Positions 51,203 through 60,375 of a DNA stretch of 64,000 nucleotides are shown piece by piece; within the stretch, counting starts at the first letter, position 1, and every line of letters starts with the position of its first letter. Under the pieces are notes generated by a model. That model did not search any database and had not been told where the DNA came from. It saw only the letters and a list, made by a program, of their open reading frames with translations. The stretch is from Allocoprococcus comes (GTDB lineage: Bacteria > Bacillota > Clostridia > Lachnospirales > Lachnospiraceae): the NCBI RefSeq assembly GCF_013300725.1, contig NZ_JAAIMM010000009.1:49063-113062 (forward strand). The letters are read 5' to 3'. The position numbers and the translations under genes were made by a program.

Positions 51203-51244
51203 CTCCTAAGCGAGGGGTCGGAGGTTCAAATCCTCTTGGCGACG
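51203..51244 (+). other. attR: displaced 3' half of a tRNA gene (probably tRNA-Arg, CCT)
   Basis: CTCCTAAGCGAGG starts at a plausible anticodon loop (CTCCTAA), followed by the variable region, a T-arm (GGAGG TTCAAAT CCTCT) and the acceptor strand TGGCGAC plus G. The 5' half that should pair with GCGAG is absent to the left, so this is only the 3' part, as expected at the far junction of an element that inserted in a tRNA gene. Amino-acid identity is inferred from the loop. Confidence 0.75.
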
Positions 51245-51250
51245 GGCTTC

Positions 51251-51299
51251 AAAGCGTTCGAAAATGTTAGCTGGATTAGCTGACAGCGAACGCTTTTGT
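51251..51299 (+). terminator. Original tRNA terminator
   Basis: GCGTTCG (51254-51260) pairs with CGAACGC (51287-51293), followed by TTTTGTT. Its place seven bases after the tRNA 3' fragment supports the right-hand side being the original chromosome. Confidence 0.75.
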
Positions 51300-51438
51300 T
51301 ATTTTCTAATCACGTTCGTGACATGATTTTCCATTCAAAATGATCAATTACCAGCTAACGCAATTCGATTTTTGTTAGCTGACAGCTAATCAAAATCACC
51401 TGTTTGCAAACATGGGTTTTAGGAAGTTCAGCTAACAT

Positions 51439-51858
51439 TTGGGTTCCGCTCTGTTGTCACCTCTTATTCGGGGATGTAAATCAGAGAAAAGGCGGGAAAA
51501 GAAACAATCTCTCCCAAACCTGCAAACATATAGTATAAAGGAATGTGTTGAAAAATCAGACTGTCATGAAGGAGTATATCTTTCAGAAGTGGCAGAACAC
51601 ATGAAATTATCGATTCCAGAAACATCTAAGATGGTAAAAAGTCTTGAAAATAAAGGATATATTATCTGGAAATTAGATGAAAAAAAAGAAAGAACATACC
51701 TTGTTTTGACGAACAAGGCAATTGAATTAAGTCATTGTCAGAAAGAAAAAATGATAGAAGCCTATGAAAAAATCATATCGAATATACAAGAAGATGAATT
51801 GGCAGTTACACGGTGTACATTGAGAAAAATCCGACAGCTTATGGAAGAAATAAAATAG
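51439..51858 (+). pseudogene. MarR-family regulator, 5' part missing
   Basis: The open frame contains a MarR winged helix (VYLSEVAEHMKLSIPETSKM, VKSLENKGYIIWKLDEKKER) and C-terminal dimer helices. The N-terminal ~25 residues do not look like the usual MarR helix, and no ribosome site is present, so the gene is probably 5'-truncated near the ICE junction. It precedes the envelope gene cluster, which it may once have regulated. Confidence 0.6.
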
Positions 51859-51906
51859 TGATTAATACACCAGAGTAAGAAAAGCTCCTTCATATATTAG
51901 AATAAA

Positions 51907-51948
51907 AATATGACTGTTTCTTTAAAAAGAAGCCGGTCATATTTTTTT
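51907..51948 (+). terminator. Terminator after the MarR gene
   Basis: AATATGAC and TCTTT pair with AAAGA and GTCATATT, followed by a run of T (to 51948). Confidence 0.8.
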
Positions 51949-52033
51949 ATGAAAAATAAATTTTGTTGAGGTTAAATTGAGATTGACTTTGTATTGTATA
52001 AGTATGAAATAAAAAGGAATCAGGTGATGCACA

Positions 52034-53467
52034 ATGAAAAAGCATAAAATATGTAAAATCCTTCTTGTTATACTGGCAATTTTTTTATGTGTGGCTTTTT
52101 ATGAATTGCTCGGAATCTGCGTTGCATATAAAAAGCAGCCGGAAGTGTCCAATACAACCAAAAAAGAAACAAAAAATGGATCATGGAACGAATGCAGTGA
52201 AAATACAGAACGGGCAGTAATCATAGAAAAGAATCCTGAAGCACTTTTACAAAGAGTGCGTTTGATTAAGAATGCAAAAGAGGAAATTATTCTTTCTACT
52301 TTTGCATTTCAATCCGATGAAAGTGGGAAATTGATCTTAGGAGCACTGCATGATGCGGCAGACAGAGGTGTACATATTTGTCTGTTAGTAGATGGAATGG
52401 AGAGCTGGATTGATATGGAAGGAAATCCGTATTTCTATGGATTATCTTCCCATGAGAATGTTGAAATTAAACTGTATAATAAGGCCAATCCGTTGAAACC
52501 GTGGAAAATGATGGGTAGAATGCATGATAAATATTTAATTGCAGATGGTAAGACATATATTCTTGGTGGAAGAAATACATACAATTATTTCCTGGGTGAT
52601 TTTCCGGGACATAAGAACTATGACAGAGATGTGTTAGTGGTTTGCGATGAACCTGAGAAAGAAAATTCAGTTAACCAGTTGTTAGAGTATTTTGAAACGA
52701 TATGGGATCAGGAAGACAGTGGTTATTTTCATGACAATAAAAAACTGGCAAATAGAAAATCTGTAAAGAACGCAGTTTTAGAGCTGCAGAACGGCTATCA
52801 GAAATATTTTGAAGAGAATAAGGAAAGAATCTGCGATACCGATTACACGGACGAAACTTTTGAGACAGAAAAGATTGCATTAGTGTCAAATCCTATCCAC
52901 ACAGGTCCCAAGGAACCAGTAGTCTGGTATCAACTGGGAGAACTAATGAAAAATGCAAAAGAGCGCGTGAAAATTCATACACCATATATTATCTGCAATG
53001 ATATGATGTATAATACATGGAAAGAGATTGCGGAGAGAGTTCCGGATTTTTCTATCATGACAAATTCAGTTGCGAATAATGGGAATCCATTTGGGTCTGC
53101 TGATTATGCGAAAAACAGAAACAGAATCTTAAGTACAGGAATTGATATCTGGGAATATGAAGATGGTTATTCATACCACGGAAAAAGTATTCTGATTGAT
53201 GATGATCTGTCTGTAATCGGTTCCTTTAATATGGACATGAGAAGTGCATATCTGGATACGGAACTGATGCTTGTAATACGCAGTAAAGATATTAATAAAC
53301 AGTTGGAAGAGGGCATGATAGAATATGAAAAAGTGTCCCGCCAGATATTAGAAGGCGGAACTTATAATGATCCATATCATGTAGAGCCAATCGAATTAAC
53401 AAAGAAACGTCAGAGAAAAATATTTTTGGTACAGCATCTGCTTGGATGGGCAAGGTATCTGTTTTAA
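52034..53467 (+). CDS. Phospholipase D-like / cardiolipin synthase family protein
   Basis: A 477-residue protein with an N-terminal membrane helix (ICKILLVILAIFLCVAFYEL). It carries two HKD motifs: HDKYLIADGKTYILGGRN near residue 165-182 and YHGKSILIDDDLSVIGSFNM near 380. Both are complete, so it should be an active transferase/hydrolase acting on phospholipid head groups outside the membrane. It is the first gene of a cluster with a two-component system, a FUSC protein and a PgsA-like enzyme, which points to phospholipid and envelope remodelling. Confidence 0.85.
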   Translation: MKKHKICKILLVILAIFLCVAFYELLGICVAYKKQPEVSNTTKKETKNGSWNECSENTERAVIIEKNPEALLQRVRLIKNAKEEIILSTFAFQSDESGKLILGALHDAADRGVHICLLVDGMESWIDMEGNPYFYGLSSHENVEIKLYNKANPLKPWKMMGRMHDKYLIADGKTYILGGRNTYNYFLGDFPGHKNYDRDVLVVCDEPEKENSVNQLLEYFETIWDQEDSGYFHDNKKLANRKSVKNAVLELQNGYQKYFEENKERICDTDYTDETFETEKIALVSNPIHTGPKEPVVWYQLGELMKNAKERVKIHTPYIICNDMMYNTWKEIAERVPDFSIMTNSVANNGNPFGSADYAKNRNRILSTGIDIWEYEDGYSYHGKSILIDDDLSVIGSFNMDMRSAYLDTELMLVIRSKDINKQLEEGMIEYEKVSRQILEGGTYNDPYHVEPIELTKKRQRKIFLVQHLLGWARYLF

Positions 53468-53484
53468 TGAGGAGGAAGGAAAAC

Positions 53485-54156
53485 GTGTTTCAAATATTGA
53501 TTGTAGAAGATGATAAAGAATTAAGCCAGCTATTCCAAAAAGTGCTTGAGAAGAATGGATATCAAGTCAAAAGTGCATCGGATGGAACACAGGCATTAGA
53601 AGTATTGGATAAGGAATATATTGATTTGATCATTTCTGATATTATGATGCCGGTTATGGATGGCTATGAACTGGTGTCAGAACTTCGTTCAGCAGGATAT
53701 CAGATACCAGTGCTTATGATCACTGCGAAAGGTTCCTTTGATGATATGCGTCAGGGATTTTTTTCGGGAAGTGATGATTATATGGTAAAACCGGTAAATG
53801 TGAATGAAATGGTTTTAAGAGTCGGAGCACTGCTTCGCCGTGCACAGATACTGAATGAACACAAAATTGTGATCGGTTCAACAGAGTTTGATTATGATGC
53901 AATGACGGTTACAACTGATAAGGAAAGTCTTGTTTTACCTAAAAAAGAATTCCTGCTTTTATATAAGCTTGCAGCTTCGCCAGGCAGAACATTTACAAAA
54001 CAACAGTTGATGGATGAAGTATGGGGATACGAGACGGAGGCAGACCCACATACGATAGAGGTACATATAGGAAGAATCAGAGAGCGTTTTAAAGATAACT
54101 CGGATTTTGAAATCGTAACAATGCGTGGAATTGGATACAAGGTGGTGAAAAAATAA
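53485..54156 (+). CDS. OmpR-family response regulator, GTG start
   Basis: 223 residues from GTG 53485, chosen because AGGAGG at 53470 is nine bases away; the in-frame ATG at 53467 lies before the ribosome site. The receiver has phospho-Asp in LIISDIMMPVMDG (~51) and Lys in YMVKPVN. The winged helix includes LPKKEFLLLYKLAASPGRTF and GRIRERFKDNS. It overlaps its kinase by one base and probably regulates the surrounding envelope genes. Confidence 0.9.
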   Translation: MFQILIVEDDKELSQLFQKVLEKNGYQVKSASDGTQALEVLDKEYIDLIISDIMMPVMDGYELVSELRSAGYQIPVLMITAKGSFDDMRQGFFSGSDDYMVKPVNVNEMVLRVGALLRRAQILNEHKIVIGSTEFDYDAMTVTTDKESLVLPKKEFLLLYKLAASPGRTFTKQQLMDEVWGYETEADPHTIEVHIGRIRERFKDNSDFEIVTMRGIGYKVVKK

Positions 54157-55199
54157 TGGAACAAAAGAAAGAAAAAGGATTGCGGATCCGATCCTGTCTG
54201 ACTGGTGCAATCTGGCTGGCACTTGTATTTTCAACAGTCATATCTGCTTTATTATTTGCTTTTTTGAATCATTTTTTTAATCTGCCGGGCAGCATACCTG
54301 TGCTTGGCTGGCTTTTGATTTTCAATACATTGATTGCAGGGCTGATCACTTCCTTTATCAATGCAAAGTTACTGGAACCAATTACCAGACTTAGTAAAGC
54401 AATGAAGGAAGTTTCTCAGGGAGATTTTGAACAGCATTTGGAAACGAACAGCCGTATAGCAGAAGTTGGAGAATCTTATCAAAGTTTTAACGTTATGACA
54501 AAAGAACTTCGTGCAACAGAGGTGCTGCAGATGGATTTTGTATCTAATGTTTCTCATGAGTTTAAGACCCCGATCAATGCCATTGAAGGATATACAATGC
54601 TGCTTCAGGGAGAAGAACTGTCTCCGGATCAAGAGGAATATGTAGAAAAAATCTTATTTAACACCCAAAGACTTTCCGGATTGGTTGGTAATATTTTGCT
54701 GTTATCCAAGTTAGAGAATCAGAATATACCAATGAAAAAAACAGAATATCGTCTGGATGAACAGATCCGCCAGGCATTTCTTTCATTGGAAACAAAATGG
54801 GCAGAAAAAGAAATTGGTTTTCAGGTAGAATTGGAGGAAGTTAAATATACTGGAAATGAAGGACTTTTTATGCATATCTGGATAAATCTTTTGGATAATG
54901 CTATTAAATTCAGCCCTGCAAAGGGGACAATTACGATGTTTCTGAAACAAGAACAGGATTCTGTTAAGTTCATTCTGGAAGATGAAGGACCAGGAATAGA
55001 GGATGATGTAAAATCCAGAATATTTGACAAGTTCTATCAGGTAGATGGATCTCATAAAGCAGAAGGAAATGGCCTAGGTCTTGCACTTGTAAAACGGATT
55101 GTAGATAGTGCCGGAGGAACAATCAAAGCAGAAAACCGTGAATATGGTGGATGCAGATTTGTTATAGAGCTGCCAAAGCAGAAAGATGAGATTATATAG
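54156..55199 (+). CDS. Sensor histidine kinase with HAMP domain
   Basis: A 347-residue protein with two membrane helices (~17-40 and ~48-68), a HAMP linker (ITRLSKAMKEVSQGDFEQHL), HisKA SNVSHEFKTPINAIEGYTML and ATPase boxes N (LLDNAIKFSP), G1 (EDEGPGI) and G2 (GNGLGLALVKRI). All catalytic parts are present. The partner regulator is directly upstream. Confidence 0.9.
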   Translation: MEQKKEKGLRIRSCLTGAIWLALVFSTVISALLFAFLNHFFNLPGSIPVLGWLLIFNTLIAGLITSFINAKLLEPITRLSKAMKEVSQGDFEQHLETNSRIAEVGESYQSFNVMTKELRATEVLQMDFVSNVSHEFKTPINAIEGYTMLLQGEELSPDQEEYVEKILFNTQRLSGLVGNILLLSKLENQNIPMKKTEYRLDEQIRQAFLSLETKWAEKEIGFQVELEEVKYTGNEGLFMHIWINLLDNAIKFSPAKGTITMFLKQEQDSVKFILEDEGPGIEDDVKSRIFDKFYQVDGSHKAEGNGLGLALVKRIVDSAGGTIKAENREYGGCRFVIELPKQKDEII

Positions 55200-55232
55200 T
55201 TTTAAGATAAATTAGAAGATAGGAGGATTTAT

Positions 55233-56297
55233 ATGACATTTTATCAGGAGTTGCAGTTAAATCAGGCAGGTTCTAAAAACCTATTGAAAAAGAGTGAAAC
55301 ACTAAAAGAAAAATTATATCATATGTGGGTATATCTGATGAAGATAGCTGTTACAATGGCATTTTGTTTTTTCTTTGTTAGTATTTTCAGCATCCTATTT
55401 GGAAATGAGAACAGCATTGTAGGTGTAGTAGTCTTATTATGTCTCATGGTGTTTAGAAATGCGGATCTGGGGATCCACACCGGCCAATCTACGATGCTTT
55501 TGGCTTTGTTCTTTGTAATTATGACTGTATGTCCGCATTTAGCAAATCAGTTTTCACCAGTATTGGGAATGCTGTTAAATATTGCGGCACTGGCTGTGTT
55601 GATTCTGTTCGGATGCCATAATCCATTCATGTTTAATCAATCTACATTGGTTCTTGGGTATCTGCTACTATATGGTTATGATGTTACGGGAAAAAGCTAT
55701 CAGATGCGATTAGTCGGAATGGCTTTAGGTGCAGCACTTACCTGCTTCGTATTTTATCGAAATCATAAAAACAGAACTTATAAAAGAAATCTGAAAGATC
55801 TGATACAAGAATTTGATATCACTTCTTCCAGAACAAAATGGCAGATATGTCAGATTTTATGCGTACCGATTGTCCTTTGCATTGCAGAACTTTGTAATAT
55901 GCCACGTGCAATGTGGGCTGGTATTGCGGCCATGTCCGCGATTTTGCCGTTTATGGAAGATATGCACTACAGAGTCCGTAAAAGGATTGTCGGAAATATT
56001 GCAGGTGTTATATGTTTTACAGTATTATATTTTCTGCTTCCTTCGTCAATCTATGCATATATAGGAATTCTTGGTGGAATCGGTGTAGGATTTTCAGCAC
56101 AATATGGCTGGCAGGCAGTATTTAACACATTTGGTGCTTTAGCCATTGCTGCAGAGACTTATGGACTAAAAGGAGCGGTTAGTCTTAGAGTGATTCAAAA
56201 TGTTTTTGGTGTTGTGTTTGCTTTAGCATTTTGTGTTATATTTTATTGGTTTATGTCTAAAAAAAAGGAAAGTGAGTTGACCGTACATGCAGAGTAA
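55233..56297 (+). CDS. FUSC family membrane protein
   Basis: A 354-residue protein with two sets of membrane helices (about 40-170 and 205-340) separated by a basic cytoplasmic loop (YRNHKNRTYKRNLKDLIQEF). This is the plan of FUSC/aromatic-acid-exporter-like proteins. It has AGGAGG nine bases before the ATG. It overlaps the next gene by 11 bases, so it is co-translated with the phosphatidyltransferase. The exported substrate is unknown. Confidence 0.75.
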   Translation: MTFYQELQLNQAGSKNLLKKSETLKEKLYHMWVYLMKIAVTMAFCFFFVSIFSILFGNENSIVGVVVLLCLMVFRNADLGIHTGQSTMLLALFFVIMTVCPHLANQFSPVLGMLLNIAALAVLILFGCHNPFMFNQSTLVLGYLLLYGYDVTGKSYQMRLVGMALGAALTCFVFYRNHKNRTYKRNLKDLIQEFDITSSRTKWQICQILCVPIVLCIAELCNMPRAMWAGIAAMSAILPFMEDMHYRVRKRIVGNIAGVICFTVLYFLLPSSIYAYIGILGGIGVGFSAQYGWQAVFNTFGALAIAAETYGLKGAVSLRVIQNVFGVVFALAFCVIFYWFMSKKKESELTVHAE

Positions 56298-56859
56298 AGT
56301 GAATCAGGAAGAAAATTTGAATAGAATTATTACGGTTCCTAATCTTCTTTCTTTTTTTCGGCTTTGTCTGATTCCGGTAATTATATGGAATTATTGTGTA
56401 AAAAAAAATCCTCTGTTAGCTGGAGAAATCTTATTGCTGTCTGGTCTTACGGATCTTGCTGATGGATATATCGCAAGAAGATTCCATAGGATTAGTAATT
56501 TAGGAAAAATACTTGATCCGGTGGCTGATAAGCTGACACAGGCAGCGATGTTAATCTGTCTGTTTACTCGTTTTCCGCATATGCTTCTTTTAATCGTAAT
56601 AATGGCAGGTAAGGAGCTGTATATGGTAGTCAGTGGATGTCTTGTGATACGAAAGACAGGAAAAGTAGACGGTGCAGACTGGCATGGAAAGATAGCAACC
56701 TTTTTATTATATGGAACTGCAGCGGTGCATATTATATGGTTCCACATTACACCGATGGTATCAGATCTGTTGATTGGTTTGTGCGCTATAATGATGGTCA
56801 TATCGGTCGCTCTGTATATTATCCAGAATACCAAGACCCTTAAGGGAGAGACTGTATAA
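56287..56859 (+). CDS. CDP-alcohol phosphatidyltransferase (PgsA-like)
   Basis: A 190-residue membrane enzyme with the signature DLADGYIARRFHRISNLGKI then LDPVADKLTQ, matching DGxxAR(8x)Gx3Dx3D, and five or six helices. It most likely makes phosphatidylglycerophosphate from CDP-diacylglycerol and glycerol-3-phosphate, the precursor route to cardiolipin, which the phospholipase D-like gene in the same cluster could use. Confidence 0.85.
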   Translation: MQSKVNQEENLNRIITVPNLLSFFRLCLIPVIIWNYCVKKNPLLAGEILLLSGLTDLADGYIARRFHRISNLGKILDPVADKLTQAAMLICLFTRFPHMLLLIVIMAGKELYMVVSGCLVIRKTGKVDGADWHGKIATFLLYGTAAVHIIWFHITPMVSDLLIGLCAIMMVISVALYIIQNTKTLKGETV

Positions 56860-56988
56860 GCAATTTTATATTGCAATGAATAGAAAAATATTTAGGAGAA
56901 GATAGATATAAACAGTAAGTCAAACACACAAACTATGGAGTCTTTAGTCGGTTTAATAAAATTTTAGATAGAAAATAAATCATTATAA

Positions 56989-57029
56989 AAAGATCCTGTT
57001 CATACTATGATATATAGAACAGGATCTTT
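56989..57029 (+). terminator. Terminator of the envelope cluster
   Basis: AAAGATCCTGTTC pairs perfectly with GAACAGGATCTTT (57017-57029). It abuts the broken ATPase gene that follows. The 56860-56988 gap shows no gene. Confidence 0.85.
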
Positions 57030-57041
57030 ATTTACTTTGAT

Positions 57042-57953
57042 GTGTATGTCACCAGAAGTAATTCCAAGTTCCTGTCCAGTGACATTGTGACCGAATTCCG
57101 TGGCAGAGGTGATGAAATCAGAATCTATCCCCTCTCCTTTGCTGAGTTTTATTCTGCCTGTGACAGTGATTATGATGATGCCTGGGATGACTACATGATC
57201 TATGGAGGATTGCCGCAGGTTGTTGGTTTCCAGAGTGAGCGACAGAAAGCAGACTATCTGAAGAACATCTTTGCTAATGTTTATCTGAAGGATGTTATAG
57301 AAAGAAATAAAATTCAGAATGTGGATGAAATTGGTATTCTGGTTGATGTGCTTGCATCTGCAATCGGCGCACCAACCAACCCTTCAAAGATTGCTAATAC
57401 CTTTTCCAGTGAGCGTCAGATGACTTATACCAATAAAACTATCTCAAACCACATTGACTATTTGGCAGATGCGTTTTTGATTTCCAAGGCAAGCCGGTAC
57501 GACATTAAGGGACGAAAATATATCGGTGCAAATCTGAAATATTACTTTACTGATCTGGGACTGAGAAATGCTCGTTTGAATTTCAGACAGCAGGAGCCTA
57601 CTCATATCATGGAGAACATTGTTTATAATGAGCTGCTGATCCGTGGCTACAATGTTGATGTGGGCGTCGTGCAGATCTTTGATAAAGATAAAGAGGACAA
57701 GCGTGTCCGTAAGCAGCTGGAAGTTGACTTTGTGGTTAACCAAGGCAATCAGAGGTACTATATTCAGGTTGCATATGACATGATTTCGAAAGAAAAGCAA
57801 ACTCAGGAGTTCAACTCCTTGCGTAATATCCCAGACTCTTTCAAGAAGATTGTCATTGTAAATGGCAGCAAGAAACCTTGGAGAAATGATGAAGGATTTG
57901 TCATCATGGGAATGAAGTATTTCCTTTTAAATGCAGATAGTTTAGAGTTCTGA
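57042..57953 (+). pseudogene. AAA ATPase with DUF4143, N-terminal half missing
   Basis: The frame begins inside a conserved block (DVYVTRSNSKFLSSDIVTEF; an intact homologue has IYVTGSNAFLLSA) and runs through the DUF4143 domain to the normal C-terminus. The Walker A half (~120 residues) is absent, a Gly in the conserved motif is Arg, and there is no ribosome site. It is a fragment joined just after the terminator at 57029. The complete relative at 58098-59294 is on the opposite strand. Confidence 0.8.
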
Positions 57954-58097
57954 CATCGGTTATAGATAGCTGAAAAAATCAGGGTTAGAAAAGGAAAAGA
58001 ATAACAAAGATAAGTGACAAATAGAAAATAATTACAACCTTAATAATGCCGGTGCAGAATTTTGATATCCAGTACCGGCGTTATTGATTCTACCTGT

Positions 58098-59294
58098 TTA
58101 TTCTTGTAGTAACCAATCGGCTATATCGTGAATTTCGATTCCTTCATAGCTATATTGGGGATGTTTGGTTCTGGCAATAATCATTTTCGGATAAGCATCT
58201 CGGATCTGGAGCAGAGGTGAGTATTCTCTCTCAAATGTTTCCTGCCTGGAAATGTCGTCGCTTACCTGAATATAAATCTTCTCGCTGCCTCTCTGAGCAA
58301 CAAAGTCGATTTCCTTTTGATAAAGCTTGCCGACATAAACATCATATCCACGGCGAAGAAGCTCGATGCAAACGATGTTTTCATATACTCTGCCATAATC
58401 CATATTTCTGCTTCCCAGTATTGCATATCGAATACCGTTGTCACACAAATAGAATTTTTCAGAGCTTTCAAGGTATTTCTTACCTCGGATGTCGTATCTC
58501 TTAATATCATAAAATACAAAAGCATTGCACAAATACTTAATGTACTTGCCGACGGTTACATGATTAGTTGGAGTCTCATTTGCTGTCAGCAACTGACTGA
58601 CCTTATTAGGCGAAGTCAGGTTGCTGATATTATCCATAAGGAACTCGCTCAGACGTTGCAAAACCAAAGTGTCAGGGAGAGAATATTTCTGTACCAAATC
58701 CCTTGTAACAATAGTTTCGTAGACCTCTTTGATATAGTTTGTTTTGTCTTTTTCGGTTCTATAAGCATAGGAACCTGCTAAACCGCCCTTGATAGCGTAC
58801 TCATCAAAGAGCTTATCTTTGTCACTAATATCATCATAATATTGGCAATATTCCTGGAAGCTGAAAGGAAACACATGAATTTCAATATAGCGTCCGGTAA
58901 ACAGAGTTGCCAGATCTGCACTCAACAGGAAAGCATTAGAGCCTGTTACATAGATGTCGTATTTTCCCTTAGAGTACAGGCTGTTGATTGCCAGCTCAAA
59001 CTTGGGACACATCTGAACCTCGTCTACAAACAGGTAGTTCGTTTTGCCTTCCTGATAATGTTGTTCCACATAGGAGTGTAAGGCATGGTATTCCTTGATT
59101 TCTTCATACGCCAAATCCATGAAGTCAATGAAGATAATATTGATGTTTTCAAAGTTGCTTTTCAGATACGCAATATACGCCTGCATCAGTTTAGACTTAC
59201 CAGATCGACGAATACCCGTAATGATCTTGATGTCAGGAGTGCCATTCAGTTCAATGATTCTATCGAGATATTTTGCTCTTGTGATTGTTTTCAT
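58098..59294 (-). CDS. AAA ATPase with DUF4143
   Basis: 398 residues from ATG 59294. AAA_14 domain: Walker A TGIRRSGKSKLM near residue 25, Walker B YLFVDEVQ near 95, IYVTGSNAFLLS sensor region. The DUF4143 nuclease-like domain follows (VENIVCIELLRRGYDVYVGK, KEIDFVAQRG). Cellular role unknown; such ATPases are common accessory genes in gut anaerobes. The ribosome site is weak (GTGGGTGAC). A good promoter and palindromic TTTCAAAAA/TTTTTGAAA repeats lie upstream. Confidence 0.85.
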   Translation of the reverse strand: MKTITRAKYLDRIIELNGTPDIKIITGIRRSGKSKLMQAYIAYLKSNFENINIIFIDFMDLAYEEIKEYHALHSYVEQHYQEGKTNYLFVDEVQMCPKFELAINSLYSKGKYDIYVTGSNAFLLSADLATLFTGRYIEIHVFPFSFQEYCQYYDDISDKDKLFDEYAIKGGLAGSYAYRTEKDKTNYIKEVYETIVTRDLVQKYSLPDTLVLQRLSEFLMDNISNLTSPNKVSQLLTANETPTNHVTVGKYIKYLCNAFVFYDIKRYDIRGKKYLESSEKFYLCDNGIRYAILGSRNMDYGRVYENIVCIELLRRGYDVYVGKLYQKEIDFVAQRGSEKIYIQVSDDISRQETFEREYSPLLQIRDAYPKMIIARTKHPQYSYEGIEIHDIADWLLQE

Positions 59295-59355
59295 ATAGTC
59301 ACCCACTTTCAAAAATTGAAATTTTTTCATTTTTCGAAACTGCTTCGTTGTACTT

Positions 59356-59384
59356 AGTATACTGTCTGCTAATAGTATATGCAA
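59356..59384 (-). promoter_or_regulatory. Promoter of the DUF4143 ATPase gene
   Basis: On the minus strand TTGCAT (59384-59379), 17 bases, TATACT (59361-59356). CTTTCAAAAA and TTTTTGAAAG copies flank it (about 59308-59325 and 59394-59430), which suggests an operator. Confidence 0.65.
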
Positions 59385-59605
59385 GATGTCGCTTTCAAAA
59401 ACACAATTTTTTTTATTTTTTGAAAGTGGAAACTATGTAAAGGCAACCCGATTCTTTACTTAATTTCAGGAAAAATGCAGAAGAAGAGATAAAATCTATG
59501 GAATCCTTAACAGAAAATTATGATTAAAAGATAAGATGCGAGAAAATAGGTTGTATTCTAGCTAGAATTTGCATATAATAAAGGTAAAAGAGAGGTGTAT
59601 GCAAT

Positions 59606-59848
59606 ATGACAGTTGATACAAATACAATGATATCTATTACAGAAGCAAATCAGAATTTTTCAAAAGTTGCACGATTGGTTGATGAACATGGAACCGCTGT
59701 TATTTTAAAAAATAATGTTCCCCGATATCTTGTTATAGATTTCAGTAAGGCAGATCAGGAAAAAACAGCACCAACTGAAGATGTAATGGCGATATCAGAA
59801 CGTCTGATTAAAGAAAATATGGAAGCATATAAGGTACTTGCGAAATGA
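59606..59848 (+). CDS. phd: Phd/YefM-type antitoxin
   Basis: An 80-residue protein with the Phd N-terminal fold (MISITEANQNFSKVARLVDE, then GTAVILKNNVPRYLVID) and an acidic helical C-terminus that would bind the toxin. The ribosome site AGAGAGGTG is nine bases upstream. It overlaps the toxin gene by four bases (ATGA, 59845). Confidence 0.88.
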   Translation: MTVDTNTMISITEANQNFSKVARLVDEHGTAVILKNNVPRYLVIDFSKADQEKTAPTEDVMAISERLIKENMEAYKVLAK

Positions 59849-60222
59849 TTACATTGACTAAAGAACAGGTATTGATGCTTCATGATCAGCTGATAGAAGC
59901 CACTGGTGGCAGCAAGGGCATAAGAGATGAGGGAATGTAGGAATCAGCACTTATGAATCCATACCAATCATTTGGCGGGATAGAACTTTATCCAAGCATT
60001 CAAGCCAAAGCAGCTCAGCTGTGTTTTGGAATTGTGAAAGATCATCCTATGATTGATGGAAACAAACGACTTGGTACTCATGTAATGCTTGTGTTTTTAG
60101 CATTGAATGGTTATGAATTATCATATAGCCAAAAAGAATTGAGTGATACGATATTATTACTTGCAGCGGGGAAATTACAGTCGGAAGATATTTTGCAATG
60201 GATTATTGAGCATCAAAAATAA
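59845..60222 (+). pseudogene. doc: Doc toxin (Fic/Doc kinase) with an amber stop
   Basis: From ATG 59845 the frame reads MITLTKEQVLMLHDQLIEAT and on to DEGM, then TAG (59938-59940), then continues as ESALMNPYQSFGGIELYPSI to the end. The Doc motif HPMIDGNKR is intact downstream. The stop replaces a codon near the position of a Leu in homologues (TTG to TAG would do it), so the toxin is probably inactive. Doc phosphorylates EF-Tu in related systems. A restart at ATG 59953 would lack the first helix. Confidence 0.85.
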
Positions 60223-60236
60223 ATAAAGATTTTAAG

Positions 60237-60272
60237 CAGTTACAGACCGGAAAAGTTTGTAACTGTTTTTTT
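60237..60272 (+). terminator. Terminator of the phd/doc unit
   Basis: CAGTTACA (60237-60244) pairs with TGTAACTG (60258-60265), followed by seven T. Confidence 0.9.
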
Positions 60273-60375
60273 GTGCCTAAAAACGAGGAGGTAGCGATGA
60301 AATTATATAATATTCGGTCACCAACAAAATGAAACTATAACAAAAAACACAGAAAAATTAAGAAGGGAGGTGAAC

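Larger units (their letters stand above)
1..51244. mobile_element. Integrative conjugative element, right part, decayed and nested
   Basis: The element is recognised from its gene set: SpaA-type adhesin, DUF3789-like protein, PcfB, VirD4, Maff2, VirB6, ArdC/YodL proteins, TTRAP, relaxase with MobC, Xis-like HTH, and a tyrosine integrase (49370-50761). Its right boundary is placed at the tRNA 3' fragment 51203-51244, which is followed by a terminator of the kind that ends a tRNA gene. The left boundary is outside the window. It carries three younger insertions (group II intron, serine-recombinase element, tyrosine-integrase element) and appears to have lost VirB4 and neighbouring transfer genes, so self-transfer is unlikely. 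The family assignment follows known Clostridia ICE layouts; the boundary is inferred. Confidence 0.8.
51043..51436. repeat. Cluster of TTAGCTG / CAGCTAA half-sites around attR
   Basis: At least eight copies in 400 bases: TTAGCTG near 51044, 51269, 51276 and 51372, and CAGCTAA near 51052, 51348, 51381 and 51430. TTAGCTGACAGCTAA (~51373) is a near-perfect palindrome. Copies lie on both sides of attR. The interval 51300-51438 shows no gene. Confidence 0.6.
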
